From: Hyphomicrobiaceae bacterium
Lineage (GTDB): Bacteria; Pseudomonadota; Alphaproteobacteria; Rhizobiales; Hyphomicrobiaceae
Assembly (NCBI GenBank): GCA_022842785.1
Contig: JALHOW010000008.1
Span: 62,001 to 126,000 of the forward strand
DNA: 64,000 nucleotides
Direction: 5' to 3'
In this document: positions 1 through 9,600 of the stretch, piece after piece
Layout: every line of letters starts with the position of its first letter
How positions within the stretch are numbered: position 1 is the first letter of the stretch
The notes under the pieces: model-generated
Databases searched by the model: none
Told to the model about the DNA's origin: nothing
The model's input: only the letters and a program-made list of their open reading frames with translations
Program-made: the position numbers and the translations under genes

Positions 1-2
1 GC

Positions 3-572
3 GTCTTCGCCAATCGCCAGTCACGCTACTTCGTGCTGCTTTCCGGGATCAACTCGTTCGCGATCCTGTCCTACGTCACGAATGCGCCCCGACTCTACAA
101 GAACGCTTTCGACGTCGAGGGGCTCGCCTTCACGGCCATGTTCGCCGCGACAGGTGCCGGCATCGTCGCCGGGCAGTATCTGAATGCCCGCCTCATCAGT
201 CGCCTCGGTGTGATGGCGGCAACGCGCGCCTCGGCGCTCGTGTTGGCCTCCACTGCGATCCTGATCGCCCTTCTGAGCGTGCTCGGGTGGATCAGCCTCG
301 GCATGTTCGCGGGCCTCATGCTCATTTACAACGCATCGTTCCTGATGGTGATGTCGAACGCGGTGAGCATGGTCATCGATCCCCATCGCGAGATCGCGGG
401 CGTAGCGTCGTCGACGGTCGGCTTCGTCTCGCAGTTCGTGTCGAGCATTCTCGTATTCGCGACGCTGCCGCTCTTTCAGGGTGCGCTGGTGCCTTGGTCA
501 CTCGGCATGGTGGTCGTGACGGGGATCGTCGCACTCGCCGTCGTGGCTTACCGGCCGAGGTCGGATCATTAG
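3..572 (+). CDS. MFS drug-resistance transporter, Bcr/CflA type (C-terminal part, 5' truncated by window)
   Basis: The reading frame is already open at the left edge (first full codon at 3), so only about the last 189 residues of an inner-membrane proton-driven exporter are visible. The part seen contains long hydrophobic stretches consistent with about the last five or six transmembrane helices. The segment just before the first visible helix (NRQSRYF, then GINSFAILSY) and the following pattern with a short loop and an NA/RLxSRxG element resemble Bcr/CflA-family multidrug exporters. A GTG at 33 lies in frame but is internal. The stop at 570-572 is followed by about 170 bp without a gene. Substrate cannot be inferred. 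Family call is by eye; another drug:H+ antiporter subfamily is possible. Confidence 0.7.
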   Translation, partial: VFANRQSRYFVLLSGINSFAILSYVTNAPRLYKNAFDVEGLAFTAMFAATGAGIVAGQYLNARLISRLGVMAATRASALVLASTAILIALLSVLGWISLGMFAGLMLIYNASFLMVMSNAVSMVIDPHREIAGVASSTVGFVSQFVSSILVFATLPLFQGALVPWSLGMVVVTGIVALAVVAYRPRSDH

Positions 573-739
573 CGTTGGCGGTTCCAATTTATTGTGCGCC
601 GCATCAATGTCTTGCTGCGACGGACGTTCTATCGACAACGTTCCCGACTCAGTCCAGGATTACCAACGCAGGTTGGCGTGAGATCGTTCGAACGGTCCGC
701 CCGTGCGCCGGGCGGCGCACAACGGGAAGGATCGAGCAT

Positions 740-991
740 ATGGACGCTGCTGCAATCATCGTGATGCTTGTCGTGGGTGCCGTGGCGGGCTGGCTCGCCA
801 GCCTCGTAGTCGGCGGACCCTGGAGCCTGCTCGGCTACATCATCGCCGGTATCATTGGCGGTGTCGTGGGTGGTTGGCTGCTGAACATGGCCAAGGTTAA
901 CATCAACGTTGGCCCGCCGATCGTTAATCAGATCATCACGGCTGCTATCGGCGCCATCGTGGTCATTTTGATCGCAAGGCTGATCAGATAG
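740..991 (+). CDS. GlsB/YeaQ/YmgE family stress-response membrane protein
   Basis: An 83-residue, almost wholly hydrophobic protein with three predicted transmembrane segments (about residues 4-24, 28-48 and 60-82) and the glycine-rich GxxxGxxxG pattern (AGIIGGVVGGWLL) typical of the transglycosylase-associated (GlsB/YeaQ/YmgE) family of small inner-membrane proteins. The molecular role of the family is poorly defined; members are often stress-induced. The ATG at 740 is preceded by a GGGAAGG ribosome-binding-like stretch. A larger frame runs through from further upstream, but its earlier residues are arginine-rich and not membrane-like, so the short start is chosen. It stands alone between the exporter and lipA, followed by a possible terminator. 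Confidence 0.75.
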   Translation: MDAAAIIVMLVVGAVAGWLASLVVGGPWSLLGYIIAGIIGGVVGGWLLNMAKVNINVGPPIVNQIITAAIGAIVVILIARLIR

Positions 992-1018
992 CAACGCACT
1001 GACATATCGTCTAAATTC

Positions 1019-1056
1019 GGGGCGGGTGCCGGCAACGGGCCCGCCCAACTCTTGTT
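1019..1056 (+). terminator. Possible Rho-independent terminator after the GlsB-type gene
   Basis: A GC-rich stem, GGGCGGG (1020-1026) pairing with CCCGCCC (1040-1046), is followed by AACTCTTGTT. The T-run is poor, so this is a weak terminator candidate separating the small membrane protein gene from lipA. Confidence 0.4.
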
Positions 1057-1086
1057 AAGCAGGCCCAAATAGAGCAAGTAAGGCTG

Positions 1087-2049
1087 ATGGTCACGGTTCT
1101 GGATACGACTGGCAGCAGGCGGACGGGGGCTGAGCGCCACCCGGAGAAGGCCGCGCGGCCCGACACGCCGGTCCTGCGCAAACCGGATTGGATCCGCGTC
1201 AAGGCGCCGGGATCGCCCGTCTACAACGAGACACGCAACATTGTCCGCGAGCACGGCCTCCACACCGTTTGCGAGGAGGCAGGCTGCCCGAACATCGGGG
1301 AGTGCTGGAGCCAGCGCCACGCGACCATGATGATCATGGGCGACACCTGTACGCGCGCCTGCTCATTCTGCAATGTTGCGACTGGCAAGCCCAATCCGCT
1401 CGACCGCCAAGAGCCCCGCAACGTCGGCGAGGCCGTGGCCAAGCTCGGACTCAATCACGTCGTCATCACCTCGGTCGATCGCGATGACTTGGCCGACGGT
1501 GGTGCTCAGCATTTCGCCGAGGTCATCGGCTGGATCCGCAAGCTTGCGCCGACGACCACCATCGAGGTGCTGACGCCAGACTTCCTGCGCAAGGATGGCG
1601 CACTCGAAGTGGTCATCAAGGCGCGCCCCGACGTGTTCAACCACAATCTGGAGACCGTGCCGGGGCTCTACCCAAGCATTCGGCCGGGTGCGCGCTACTT
1701 CCATTCACTGCGCATCCTGCAGCGGGCCAAGGAACTCGATCCCACGATCTTCACGAAGTCCGGCATTATGGTCGGCCTCGGCGAGGAGCGGGAAGCCGTG
1801 CTCCAGCTCATGGATGATCTCAGATCCGCCGACGTCGATTTTCTCACCATCGGCCAGTATCTCCAGCCGACGCGCAAGCACGCCGAGGTCAAGCGCTTCG
1901 TCACGCCCGACGAGTTCGAGAGCTACAAGCGCACGGCGCAGGCCAAGGGGTTTCTGCTGGTCTCCTCGAGCCCGCTCACGCGCTCGAGCTATCATGCTGA
2001 CGCGGATTTCGCGCGTCTCCAAGCGGCCCGCGCCGCGGCGGCGGAGTAA
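1087..2049 (+). CDS. lipA: Lipoyl synthase (radical SAM)
   Basis: Inserts two sulfur atoms into the octanoyl chain carried on E2/H-protein lysines, the last step of lipoate cofactor formation. Both iron-sulfur motifs are visible: the auxiliary-cluster CX4CX5C at Cys62, Cys67 and Cys73 ([12 protein letters not shown]) and the radical-SAM CX3CX2C at Cys88, Cys92 and Cys95 (CTRACSFC). The C-terminal [11 protein letters not shown] element, carrying the serine that ligates the auxiliary cluster, is present. Length (320 aa) is normal for the family. It is followed after 10 bp by the COQ10-like gene and probably co-transcribed with it; lipA next to this gene and cinA is a layout I associate with Hyphomicrobiales. 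Confidence 0.97.
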   Translation: MVTVLDTTGSRRTGAERHPEKAARPDTPVLRKPDWIRVKAPGSPVYNETRNIVREHGLHTVCEEAGCPNIGECWSQRHATMMIMGDTCTRACSFCNVATGKPNPLDRQEPRNVGEAVAKLGLNHVVITSVDRDDLADGGAQHFAEVIGWIRKLAPTTTIEVLTPDFLRKDGALEVVIKARPDVFNHNLETVPGLYPSIRPGARYFHSLRILQRAKELDPTIFTKSGIMVGLGEEREAVLQLMDDLRSADVDFLTIGQYLQPTRKHAEVKRFVTPDEFESYKRTAQAKGFLLVSSSPLTRSSYHADADFARLQAARAAAAE

Positions 2050-2059
2050 GCGGCGCCCC

Positions 2060-2521
2060 ATGCCTTCATTTGAAACACGCCGGCAGGTGCCGTTCTCGCC
2101 GCAGGAGATGTTTGCCCTCGTCGCCGACGTCGAGCGCTATCCCGAGTTTCTGCCGCTCTGCGAAGGCCTGCGTGTGCTCTCACGCAACGGCGAGGGCGAT
2201 CAAAGCACGCTCGTTGCCGCCATGGACGTCGGCTACAAGGGTATCCGCGAGACGTTCACGAGCCGCGTGACGCTCGATCGCACGATCCCGAGTGTGCGCA
2301 CGGATCTCGTGCAGGGGCCGTTCAACAAGCTCGTCAACAAGTGGGACTTCGCCGAGACGGCGAACGGTTGCGAAGTGAAATTCTTCATCGACTACGAATT
2401 CAAGTCGATGATCCTGCAGGTGCTCGTCGGCTCGGTCTTCGAGCAGGCCTTCGGGCGCTTTGCCGAGGCCTTCGAGGAACGCGCGCACACCGTCTATGGC
2501 CGCCGCATCAGCTCGGCCTGA
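2060..2521 (+). CDS. COQ10/RatA-family START-domain protein (SRPBCC fold)
   Basis: A 153-residue single-domain protein with the family pattern: start MPSFETRRQVPFSPQEMFALVADVERYPEFLPLCEGLRV-like, a central GPFN/KL segment before W/F-rich beta strands, and a C-terminal helix ending in FEERAHTVYG. Homologues are annotated either as mitochondrial COQ10-type ubiquinone chaperones or as RatA. In alphaproteobacteria a coenzyme Q/respiratory role is the more natural reading, because no RatB partner is present here. ATG at 2060 follows lipA by 10 bp. The 3' end is only 5 bp from the convergent cinA-type gene. Confidence 0.85.
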   Translation: MPSFETRRQVPFSPQEMFALVADVERYPEFLPLCEGLRVLSRNGEGDQSTLVAAMDVGYKGIRETFTSRVTLDRTIPSVRTDLVQGPFNKLVNKWDFAETANGCEVKFFIDYEFKSMILQVLVGSVFEQAFGRFAEAFEERAHTVYGRRISSA

Positions 2522-2526
2522 TCGCG

Positions 2527-3024
2527 CTACGTTTCCCGCGCCAACGCGTCCACCATCTCCAAGGCCACCGCCACCGTCGCCATCCGAATGCCGTGCCGGC
2601 CGATCTCACCGAAGCGGCACTCGCGATGCATGGGGGGCCTGCCGCGCCGCTCGGCCGCGAGATGCACGAGGCCGACGGGCTTTGCTGCGCTGCCGCCGCC
2701 TGGGCCCGCGACGCCGGTGACGGCAACGGTAATATCCGCACGCGAATGCGCGAGCGCGCCGGCCGCCATGGCGAGCGCCACTTCCTTGCTCACCGCGCCA
2801 TGTGCCGCGATCATGGCTGCCGGCACGCCGATGAGCTCCATCTTCGCTTCATTGGAGTACGTGACGAAGCCGCGCTCGACGACATCGGACGAGCCTGCAA
2901 TCTCGGTCAGCACGCCCGCGATCAGGCCGCCCGTGCAGCTTTCTGCCGTCGCCAGCATGAGCTTGCGCTCCCTGAGTGCGGCGAGCAGGGTTTCGGCGGT
3001 GCGGATGAGTTCGTCGGAGAACAT
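2527..3024 (-). CDS. CinA-family nicotinamide-nucleotide amidohydrolase (PncC)
   Basis: A 165-residue stand-alone CinA C-terminal domain. It carries the signature ATAESCTGGLIAG near residues 25-37 and the later VTGVAGPGGGSAAKPVG segment that shape the active site of NMN deamidases, which convert nicotinamide mononucleotide to nicotinate mononucleotide plus ammonia in pyridine-nucleotide salvage. The N-terminal CinA (MoCF) domain is absent, as in most alphaproteobacterial homologues. The frame is open upstream to 3093, but the extra residues do not resemble the family, so the ATG at 3024 is taken. It converges on the COQ10-like gene with almost no intergenic space. Confidence 0.9.
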   Translation of the reverse strand: MFSDELIRTAETLLAALRERKLMLATAESCTGGLIAGVLTEIAGSSDVVERGFVTYSNEAKMELIGVPAAMIAAHGAVSKEVALAMAAGALAHSRADITVAVTGVAGPGGGSAAKPVGLVHLAAERRGRPPMHRECRFGEIGRHGIRMATVAVALEMVDALARET

Positions 3025-3147
3025 GCGATTTCCAATCGGTGGCAACTGGGGACCCGAGGCCCGGGTTTCGTTGCAGTTTGAAACCTCGGGCAACTTCTTT
3101 CAATATCGCCGGCGATCTGGAATCCTAGCGCGATCATGGGAGGTGAC

Positions 3148-3672
3148 ATGAGGATCGTTTTGGCGGCAATGACGATGGCAGTCCTCGCCGGACCGGCAAT
3201 GGCACAGCACCATCGCCAGCACCAGCACGCGCCCACACCCTATGCGGGTCAGCAGCAGCGGGACATCAAGGCCATGAGCGACCAGCAGATCGCCGATCTG
3301 CGCCAAGGTCGCGGCATGGGGCTCGCACTTGCAGCCGAGCTCAATGGCTACCCGGGGCCGATGCATGTTCTCGAGCTCAAGGATCAGCTGCATCTGACGG
3401 CGGACCAGCACCAGCGGTTCCAGAAGCTCTTCGAAAACATGAAGGCCGAAGCGATCGAGGCGGGCGAAGGGCTGATAGCAAGCGAGCGTGCTCTCGACCG
3501 TGCATTCGCCGAAGGGCGCATGACGTCCGACGCGCTGGACACTTTGACCGCCCGCATCGGCGAGGCGCAGGGCCGCCTGCGCGCCGTCCACCTCAAATAC
3601 CACCTGACCTCGGCAGAGCTGCTATCCGACCACCAACGCCGGCGTTATGCTGATCTCCGAGGTTACCGCTGA
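3148..3672 (+). CDS. Periplasmic Spy/CpxP-like (heavy-metal sensor type) protein
   Basis: A 174-residue exported protein. Residues 1-19 form a signal peptide ending in AMA before QHHRQHQHAP, a histidine-rich mature N-terminus. The remainder is helical and charged with an LTADQHQRFQKLFENM-type helix, the arrangement seen in periplasmic LTxxQ-motif proteins (Spy, CpxP, ZraP, CnrX). In this group, roles include chaperoning and metal sensing; the His-rich start would suit metal binding, which is inference. A perfect GGAGGT at 3139-3144 sits 3 bases before the ATG at 3148, which decides against the ATG at 3136. It stands 18 bp upstream of the aldolase gene and may be co-transcribed with it. Confidence 0.7.
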   Translation: MRIVLAAMTMAVLAGPAMAQHHRQHQHAPTPYAGQQQRDIKAMSDQQIADLRQGRGMGLALAAELNGYPGPMHVLELKDQLHLTADQHQRFQKLFENMKAEAIEAGEGLIASERALDRAFAEGRMTSDALDTLTARIGEAQGRLRAVHLKYHLTSAELLSDHQRRRYADLRGYR

Positions 3673-3690
3673 GCCATCGAGGGGAATGCC

Positions 3691-4644
3691 ATGGCCGCCA
3701 AGCTCACTGCCGACGCCAAGGGCGTCTACGTCATTGCCGCCACGCCCTTCCATGATGACGGCCGTATCGACTTCGAGAGCATCGACGGCCTCGTCGATTT
3801 CTATCTCGCCTGCGGCGTGCAGGGCATGACCATCCTCGGCGTGATGGGGGAATACCAGAAGCTGTCCGAGAGCGAGACGCTGGAAGTCTCGCAGCGTTTC
3901 CTCAAAAGGACGGCGGGGCGTATTCCCGTGATCGTCGGCGTCTCCAATCCGGGCACGTACCAGCTCGTGAAGACGGCGCGGGCTGCGATGGAGCAGGGCG
4001 CAGCGGGCGTCATGCTCATGCCCATTCCTGGCCTCAAGACCGATCAGGCCGTCGAGAACTATCTGCGCTCTGTTCTGACCGCGCTCGGCCCGTCGATCCC
4101 TGTTTGCATCCAGGATTATCCGCTGCTCAGCGGCGTGTTTTTCACAGCGGGTCTTTTCGTCCGCCTCGTTGATGAATTTCCGCAGATTGCAATGTTCAAG
4201 CATGAGGACATGCCCGGCCTCAGCAAGCTCTCGGTGATCCGCTCGGCGTGCGATGGCAAGGCTCACCGCTATATCCCCATCCTCTGCGGCAACGGCGGCA
4301 TTTATCTGCCGCAGGAGTACCTGCGCGGTGCCGATGGTGCCATGACGGGATTTGCGTTCCCCGACATGCTGGTGCAGATGCACGCGCTGTTCGCAGCCGG
4401 AAAGTCCGAGGAAGCCGAGGATCTCTATGACCTCTATCTGCCGCTCATCCGCCACGAGCTGCAGCAGGGGATAGGCCTCGTCATTCGCAAGGAGATCCTG
4501 AAGCGGCGCTGCGCCATCCGTTCCGCAGCCATCCGCGCGCCGGGGCCGAAGCTCGACGCGACCGACATTGCCGAGCTCGATCGCCTGCTCGCGCGCGTCG
4601 AAAAGAAAACCGCCCAGCCGATCAAGGCTGTTCGCAAGTCCTGA
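3691..4644 (+). CDS. Dihydrodipicolinate synthase/NAL superfamily aldolase
   Basis: A 317-residue TIM-barrel class I aldolase. The Schiff-base lysine is visible in MFKHEDMPG (about residue 170) and the catalytic tyrosine in CIQDYP (about residue 144). The canonical GTTGE loop of true DapA reads GVMGE here, so the threonine used in the DapA proton relay is lost. This argues against lysine biosynthesis and for another pyruvate- or keto-acid-dependent aldolase or dehydratase of the superfamily; dapB further along the window (46390-47214) is not linked to it. The start at 3691 fits the family N-terminus (KGVYVIAATPFHDDG). Substrate unknown. Confidence 0.85.
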   Translation: MAAKLTADAKGVYVIAATPFHDDGRIDFESIDGLVDFYLACGVQGMTILGVMGEYQKLSESETLEVSQRFLKRTAGRIPVIVGVSNPGTYQLVKTARAAMEQGAAGVMLMPIPGLKTDQAVENYLRSVLTALGPSIPVCIQDYPLLSGVFFTAGLFVRLVDEFPQIAMFKHEDMPGLSKLSVIRSACDGKAHRYIPILCGNGGIYLPQEYLRGADGAMTGFAFPDMLVQMHALFAAGKSEEAEDLYDLYLPLIRHELQQGIGLVIRKEILKRRCAIRSAAIRAPGPKLDATDIAELDRLLARVEKKTAQPIKAVRKS

Positions 4645-4805
4645 ACTACGGCCGCCTAGCCGCAGCCTGTTGCCGTTCCGCCACGCCTTGTCGAGGCAAC
4701 GGCAGCGGGAGTGCGCGCGCCTCCCTCGCAAATGCCATTATGGCCCGTTAGATACTTTCGCCAGGGAGTTGGCGGGTTTCGCATTACGGGTGGGAGTTCA
4801 AGCAC

Positions 4806-6596
4806 ATGTCGCGTCTGGCGCGCCCGGTCGCGCAAGCGAAGCCGACCTATGACGTGGTCGTCATTGGTTCGGGCTATGGCGGTGGCGTGGCGGCGTCGCG
4901 CCTGTCGCGCATCGGCCTCAAGGTCGCGGTGCTCGAGCGTGGGCGCGAGTATCTGCCCGGCGAGTTCGCCGAGACCATGCTCGCCGCCAGCACGGCTATG
5001 CAGGTCAATGGCAAGGGGCGCCATATCGGTCCGCCTGATGCTCTCTTCGATTTGCGCGTTGGCAAGGACGTGCACGCCCTCGTCGGTTGCGGGCTCGGCG
5101 GCACATCGCTGATCAACGCGGCCGTGTGCCTGACGCCGGACGTCATGGTGCTCGAGGACGAGGCCTGGCCCGAAGAGATCCGCGTCGATCATCGCCTGAA
5201 TGTCGGCTACCACCGCGCGCGCCAGATGCTGTCGCCGGAGCCGCTGCCGATGTCGGTCACGCCGATGAAGATCGCGTCGCTCGAGCGTGCCGGCAAGGCG
5301 ATCGGTCATCATGTCGAGCGCGTGCCGCTGCACATCGCCTTCCAGGAGAAGGCGAACGCGGCCGGCGTCGTACAGCCGCCGTGCACGATGTGCGGCAACT
5401 GTATGGGCGGCTGCAACAGCGGCGCCAAAACGACCGTGCATTCGACCTATCTCACCGACGCGGTCAATCACGGCGCCGAGCTTTTCACGGGCGCCAATGT
5501 TCGGCTCGTCGAGCGGAGCGGAAGCGACCTCTGGCGCGTCGTTTTCCGCAAGATGGGCGACAAGGATAGCCACGTTCCCGTCGGCACCGTCACAGCCGCC
5601 ATGGTCGTGCTCGCGGCAGGGACGCTCGGCACCGCCGAGATCATGATGCGTTCGCGCGAGAATGGCCTGCACGTTTCCGATCGCCTTGGCTGGCGCTTCT
5701 CCACGAATGCCGATGTCATGTCATTCGGCTACAACTACAAGGATCCGGTCAACTCGGTTGGCATTCCGCACGGATCGAAGACCAAGGTGCCGCCGCCGGG
5801 TCCTGCAGTCGTCGGTCTCATCGACTTACGTCGTCGTCGTGATCCGCTCGACCGCCTCGCGCTTGTCGAGGCGACCGTGCCGAGTGCCATGGCGCAGCTC
5901 ATGCCCTTGCTGCTTGCGACAGGCGCGACACTAGCGCCCGAGGAGGCGAGTGGCGGCCTCGCCGGTCTGCTCTCGGATGCGGGGCGCAACGCTCAGAGCT
6001 TTTTTTCAGGTGCCTATCAGGGGCCGGTCCATCACAGCCACGCCTTCCTCGCCGTCGGTCACGATGGCGCGATGGGACGTATCGTCTTCGAGAACGACAC
6101 GGCGGCCGTGCACTGGCCCAATGCCAGCGACGAGCCGGTCTTCACGCATATCTCGGCCATGCTGCGCACGGGCGTGGCGGCGAACGGCGGCACGTACGTG
6201 CCGAACCCCGTGAGCAACAAGTGGCTCGGCGGCGATCTCATGACCGTCCATCCGCTCGGCGGCTGCGCGATGGGCCGCGATCGCACGACCGGCGTCGTCG
6301 ATCACAAGGGCCGCGTGTTCGATGGCGATGCCGCCAAGCGTCCGGATGCGGTCCACGATGGGCTTTACATCTGCGATGGCTCGGTCATTCCGCGACCGCT
6401 CGGCGTGCACCCGCTCTTCACGATCACCGCCGTTGCTGAGCGCGCCATGATGCTCTTTGCGCGCGAGCACGGCTTGGCGCTCGACGTCTCACCGCGCGCC
6501 GATGCGCCGAAGCGCGTGTTCCGCGCCGACGCTCCCGCGAACGGCGGCGGCACATCCCGCTTCGGTCGCCTGTTCGGCCGCGCTACATCCGCCTGA
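4806..6596 (+). CDS. GMC-family FAD-dependent oxidoreductase, cholesterol-oxidase/long-chain-alcohol-oxidase like
   Basis: A 596-residue flavoprotein. The Rossmann FAD motif is at residues 17-22 (GSGYGG), followed by VLERGREY and the GCGLGGTSLINA loop. A cysteine cluster C193-X2-C196-X2-C199-X3-C203 is followed by NSGAKTT. The C-terminal half has VHPLGGCAMG and the GMC-type DGSVIPRPLGVHP end motif with its conserved histidine. Family members oxidise an alcohol group on sterols, long-chain alcohols or sugars. No Sec or Tat signal is evident, so it is probably cytoplasmic. The next gene starts 9 bp later and is a clear paralogue over its first 560 residues, so the two form a duplicated pair. 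The exact substrate cannot be read from sequence. Confidence 0.88.
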   Translation: MSRLARPVAQAKPTYDVVVIGSGYGGGVAASRLSRIGLKVAVLERGREYLPGEFAETMLAASTAMQVNGKGRHIGPPDALFDLRVGKDVHALVGCGLGGTSLINAAVCLTPDVMVLEDEAWPEEIRVDHRLNVGYHRARQMLSPEPLPMSVTPMKIASLERAGKAIGHHVERVPLHIAFQEKANAAGVVQPPCTMCGNCMGGCNSGAKTTVHSTYLTDAVNHGAELFTGANVRLVERSGSDLWRVVFRKMGDKDSHVPVGTVTAAMVVLAAGTLGTAEIMMRSRENGLHVSDRLGWRFSTNADVMSFGYNYKDPVNSVGIPHGSKTKVPPPGPAVVGLIDLRRRRDPLDRLALVEATVPSAMAQLMPLLLATGATLAPEEASGGLAGLLSDAGRNAQSFFSGAYQGPVHHSHAFLAVGHDGAMGRIVFENDTAAVHWPNASDEPVFTHISAMLRTGVAANGGTYVPNPVSNKWLGGDLMTVHPLGGCAMGRDRTTGVVDHKGRVFDGDAAKRPDAVHDGLYICDGSVIPRPLGVHPLFTITAVAERAMMLFAREHGLALDVSPRADAPKRVFRADAPANGGGTSRFGRLFGRATSA

Positions 6597-6605
6597 GGCA
6601 AGCCC

Positions 6606-9600
6606 ATGCGTCTCTCTTCCAGCCTCGATGAGCTGAAGCCGGAGTACGACGCGGTCGTCGTCGGCTCTGGCTATGGCGCCGGCGTTGCCGCATCTCGCCT
6701 CGCGCGCATCGGCCTCAAGGTCGCCGTGCTCGAGCGCGGCCGCGAGTTCGCGCTCGGCACATTCCCGGATACCATGGAGGAAGCGACTGCCGAGCTGCAG
6801 TACACGCGCGGCGACAGGCGCATCGGGCGCCGGCTCGGCCTCTATGATCTGCATCTCGGGCGCGACATGCATGTGCTCACGGGCTGCGGGCTCGGCGGGA
6901 CGTCGCTCATCAATGCGAACGTCTCGCTGCCGCCCGATCCGCGCGTGTGGGAAGATCCGATCTGGCCACCTTCTATCCTCACCGAAGGCACGCTGGAGGA
7001 AGGTTTCCAGCGCGCGACGCGGATGCTGCGGCCCACGCCCTATCCGAACACCGTGCGCCTCGACAAGCGCGTCCGCCTGCAGGCCGCGGCGGAGAAGCTC
7101 GGCACGGAAATGTCCACGGTGCCGATCAATGTCACGTTCGCGCCGAGTGTGAATGCCGCGGGCGTCGAGCAGCCGGGCTGTACGTTGTGCGGTGATTGCT
7201 GCTCGGGCTGCAATGTCGGCGCCAAGAATACCGTGCAGATGACCTATCTGCCGGATGCCGTACGTCATGGCGCCGAGATCTTCACCGAGGCGACCGTCAG
7301 CTTCGTGCGCAAGGAAGGCGAGGGCTGGCGCGTGTTCTTCACGCTGACGCGCAATCGCCGCGACAAGTTCGGTCAGCCCGAGCGCTCTGTTTTTGCGAGC
7401 ATTGTCGTGCTCGGTGCAGGTGCGCTCGGCTCGACGGAGATCTTGCTGCGCTCGCGCCAGGAAGGTCTCGCGGTGTCGAGCCGCCTCGGCGAGGGCTTCA
7501 CCGGCAACGGTGACGTGCTGGCCTTTGCCTACAACGGCGACGAACCCGCGAACGCCGTCGGCATCGGTCATCCACCTCGCTCGGGCGCTTCACCGCCGGG
7601 GCCGTGTATCACCGGCGCCATCGATCTCAGAGCCTCGCGACGGCTCGACGATGGCATGATCATCGAGGAGGGCGTGCTGCCCTCGGGACTCGCCGAAATT
7701 CTACCGGCAACATTCTCAGTGGCCTCGCGCCTCTTCGGCAAAGATACGGATACGGGTCTCATCGACACGGTGCAGGAGCAGACGCGCCGTCTCGACAGCA
7801 TCCTGCTCGGCGCCTGGCGCGGTGCCATGCAAAATACCCAGACTTTCCTCGTCATGGCGCACGATGACGGCAAGGGTCGTATTGTCATGCGCGGCGACGA
7901 TATCCAGGTTGACTGGCCGGGCGTCGCGGGACAACGCGTCTTCAGCGAGATCGAGGCCAATCTCATCAAGGCCGCCAGTGCCAATGGCGCCACCTACGTC
8001 CGCAATCCCATCCAGGATACGTTCCTCGGCAAGAACCTCATCACCGTGCATCCGCTCGGCGGCTGCGGCATCGGCTTCGACCGCACAGTCGGCGTGGTGG
8101 ACGATACTGCGCGCGTGTTCGATGCCGGTTCATCCGATCCGCAGGCCGTGCACAGAGGTCTCTACGTCTGCGATGGTTCGATCATTCCGCGCCCGCTCGG
8201 CGTGAACCCCTTGCTCACGATCACGGCTCTTTCCGAGCGCGCCATGATCCATCTCGCGCGTGATCTCGGCCGCGCACTCACGGATGCGCCGATCCCCAAT
8301 GCCTCGGTGATCTCGCTCATGCCGACGCCCGAGGAGCGCCAGCCCGTCGGCGTCACGTTCACCGAGCGCATGCATGGCTTCATCGCCGACAGCACGGATG
8401 GCAACTACGAAGCCGCGGCGAAGACCGGCGAGTCCATCGGGCAGAATTTCGCATTTACAGTGACGGTGGGCATCAACGACATCGATCAGTTCCTGCGTGA
8501 TCCGCAGTATGCGGGCACGCTGACCGGAACGGTCGAGGCGAAGTATCTTTCGCCGGAGCCGCTCGATATCTCCGAGGGCACATTCAGCCTCATGCGCCGC
8601 GACGAGAACAACGTCGAAACGCGGCGCTTCGAGTACGGCATGCGGCTCACGGCGCGCGACGGGCGCCACTTCCGCTTCTTCGGCTACAAGGTCGTCCATA
8701 ACGATCGCCTTCCCGGTGATCTCATCCGCGATACGACGACGCTGTTCGTCCGGCTTACGGACGAGGAAGGCGGAGGTCGCGGCAGTCGCCAGCGCCTCGG
8801 CGTTCTGAGGATCGCCTTCCGCGATTTCACGAAGCAAGTGCGCACGATGCAGGGTGTCGGCGGCAGCAGCTCTGCTCAGCGGGCGGTGGCCGTCGCGAAG
8901 TTCGGCGCGCTCTTTGCGAGCCAGCTGTTCGACGTCTATGGCGGTATCTTCGCGCCGCTCAAACGGTTTGACGGCGCGCGCGTCCGCAAGAAGCGTGATC
9001 TGCGCGTCGGCGAGCCGGAGGTTCACTATTTCACGACCGGTGACGGGAAGCGCCTGCGGCTGGTCCGCTATTCAGGCGGCAAGAAGGGGCCGGTGCTCTT
9101 TACGCACGGGCTCGGGGTGTCGAGCCTCATTTTCACGATCGATACGATCGACACGAACCTCCTCGAGTATCTCGTGGGGGCGGGCTATGACTGCTGGCTG
9201 CTCGACTACCGCGCCTCGATCGATCTCCCCTATGCGCGCGACCTCTGGACGGCCGACGACTGCGCGCGCGAGGACTACCAGCCCGCGGTCGATCTGATCC
9301 TCAAAGCGACAAGTGCCAAGAGCGTGCAAGTCATGGCGCATTGTTTCGGCGCCACGACCTTCACTATGGCCATGCTCGGTGGGTACCTCAAGGGTGTTCG
9401 CTCGGCGGTTATCTCGCAGATCTCGACGGATGTGATCGTGCCGTACTTCCCGCAGCGGATGCTGGCTCAGCTCCGTGCGCCGTCACTCTTCACGGCCATG
9501 GGTCTCGATCATGTCAATGCGCGTGCCGTTACCGAGGATGGTATTGCGGAGCGCGTTGCCGACGGATTGATCCGCGTGTTCGTGCCTTTCCGCCGCGAGG

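Noticed and set aside
2060-2521. Toxin of a RatA-RatB toxin-antitoxin pair
   Set aside because: The RatA label is shared by COQ10-like proteins; no RatB gene is adjacent and the lipA neighbourhood favours a quinone-related role.
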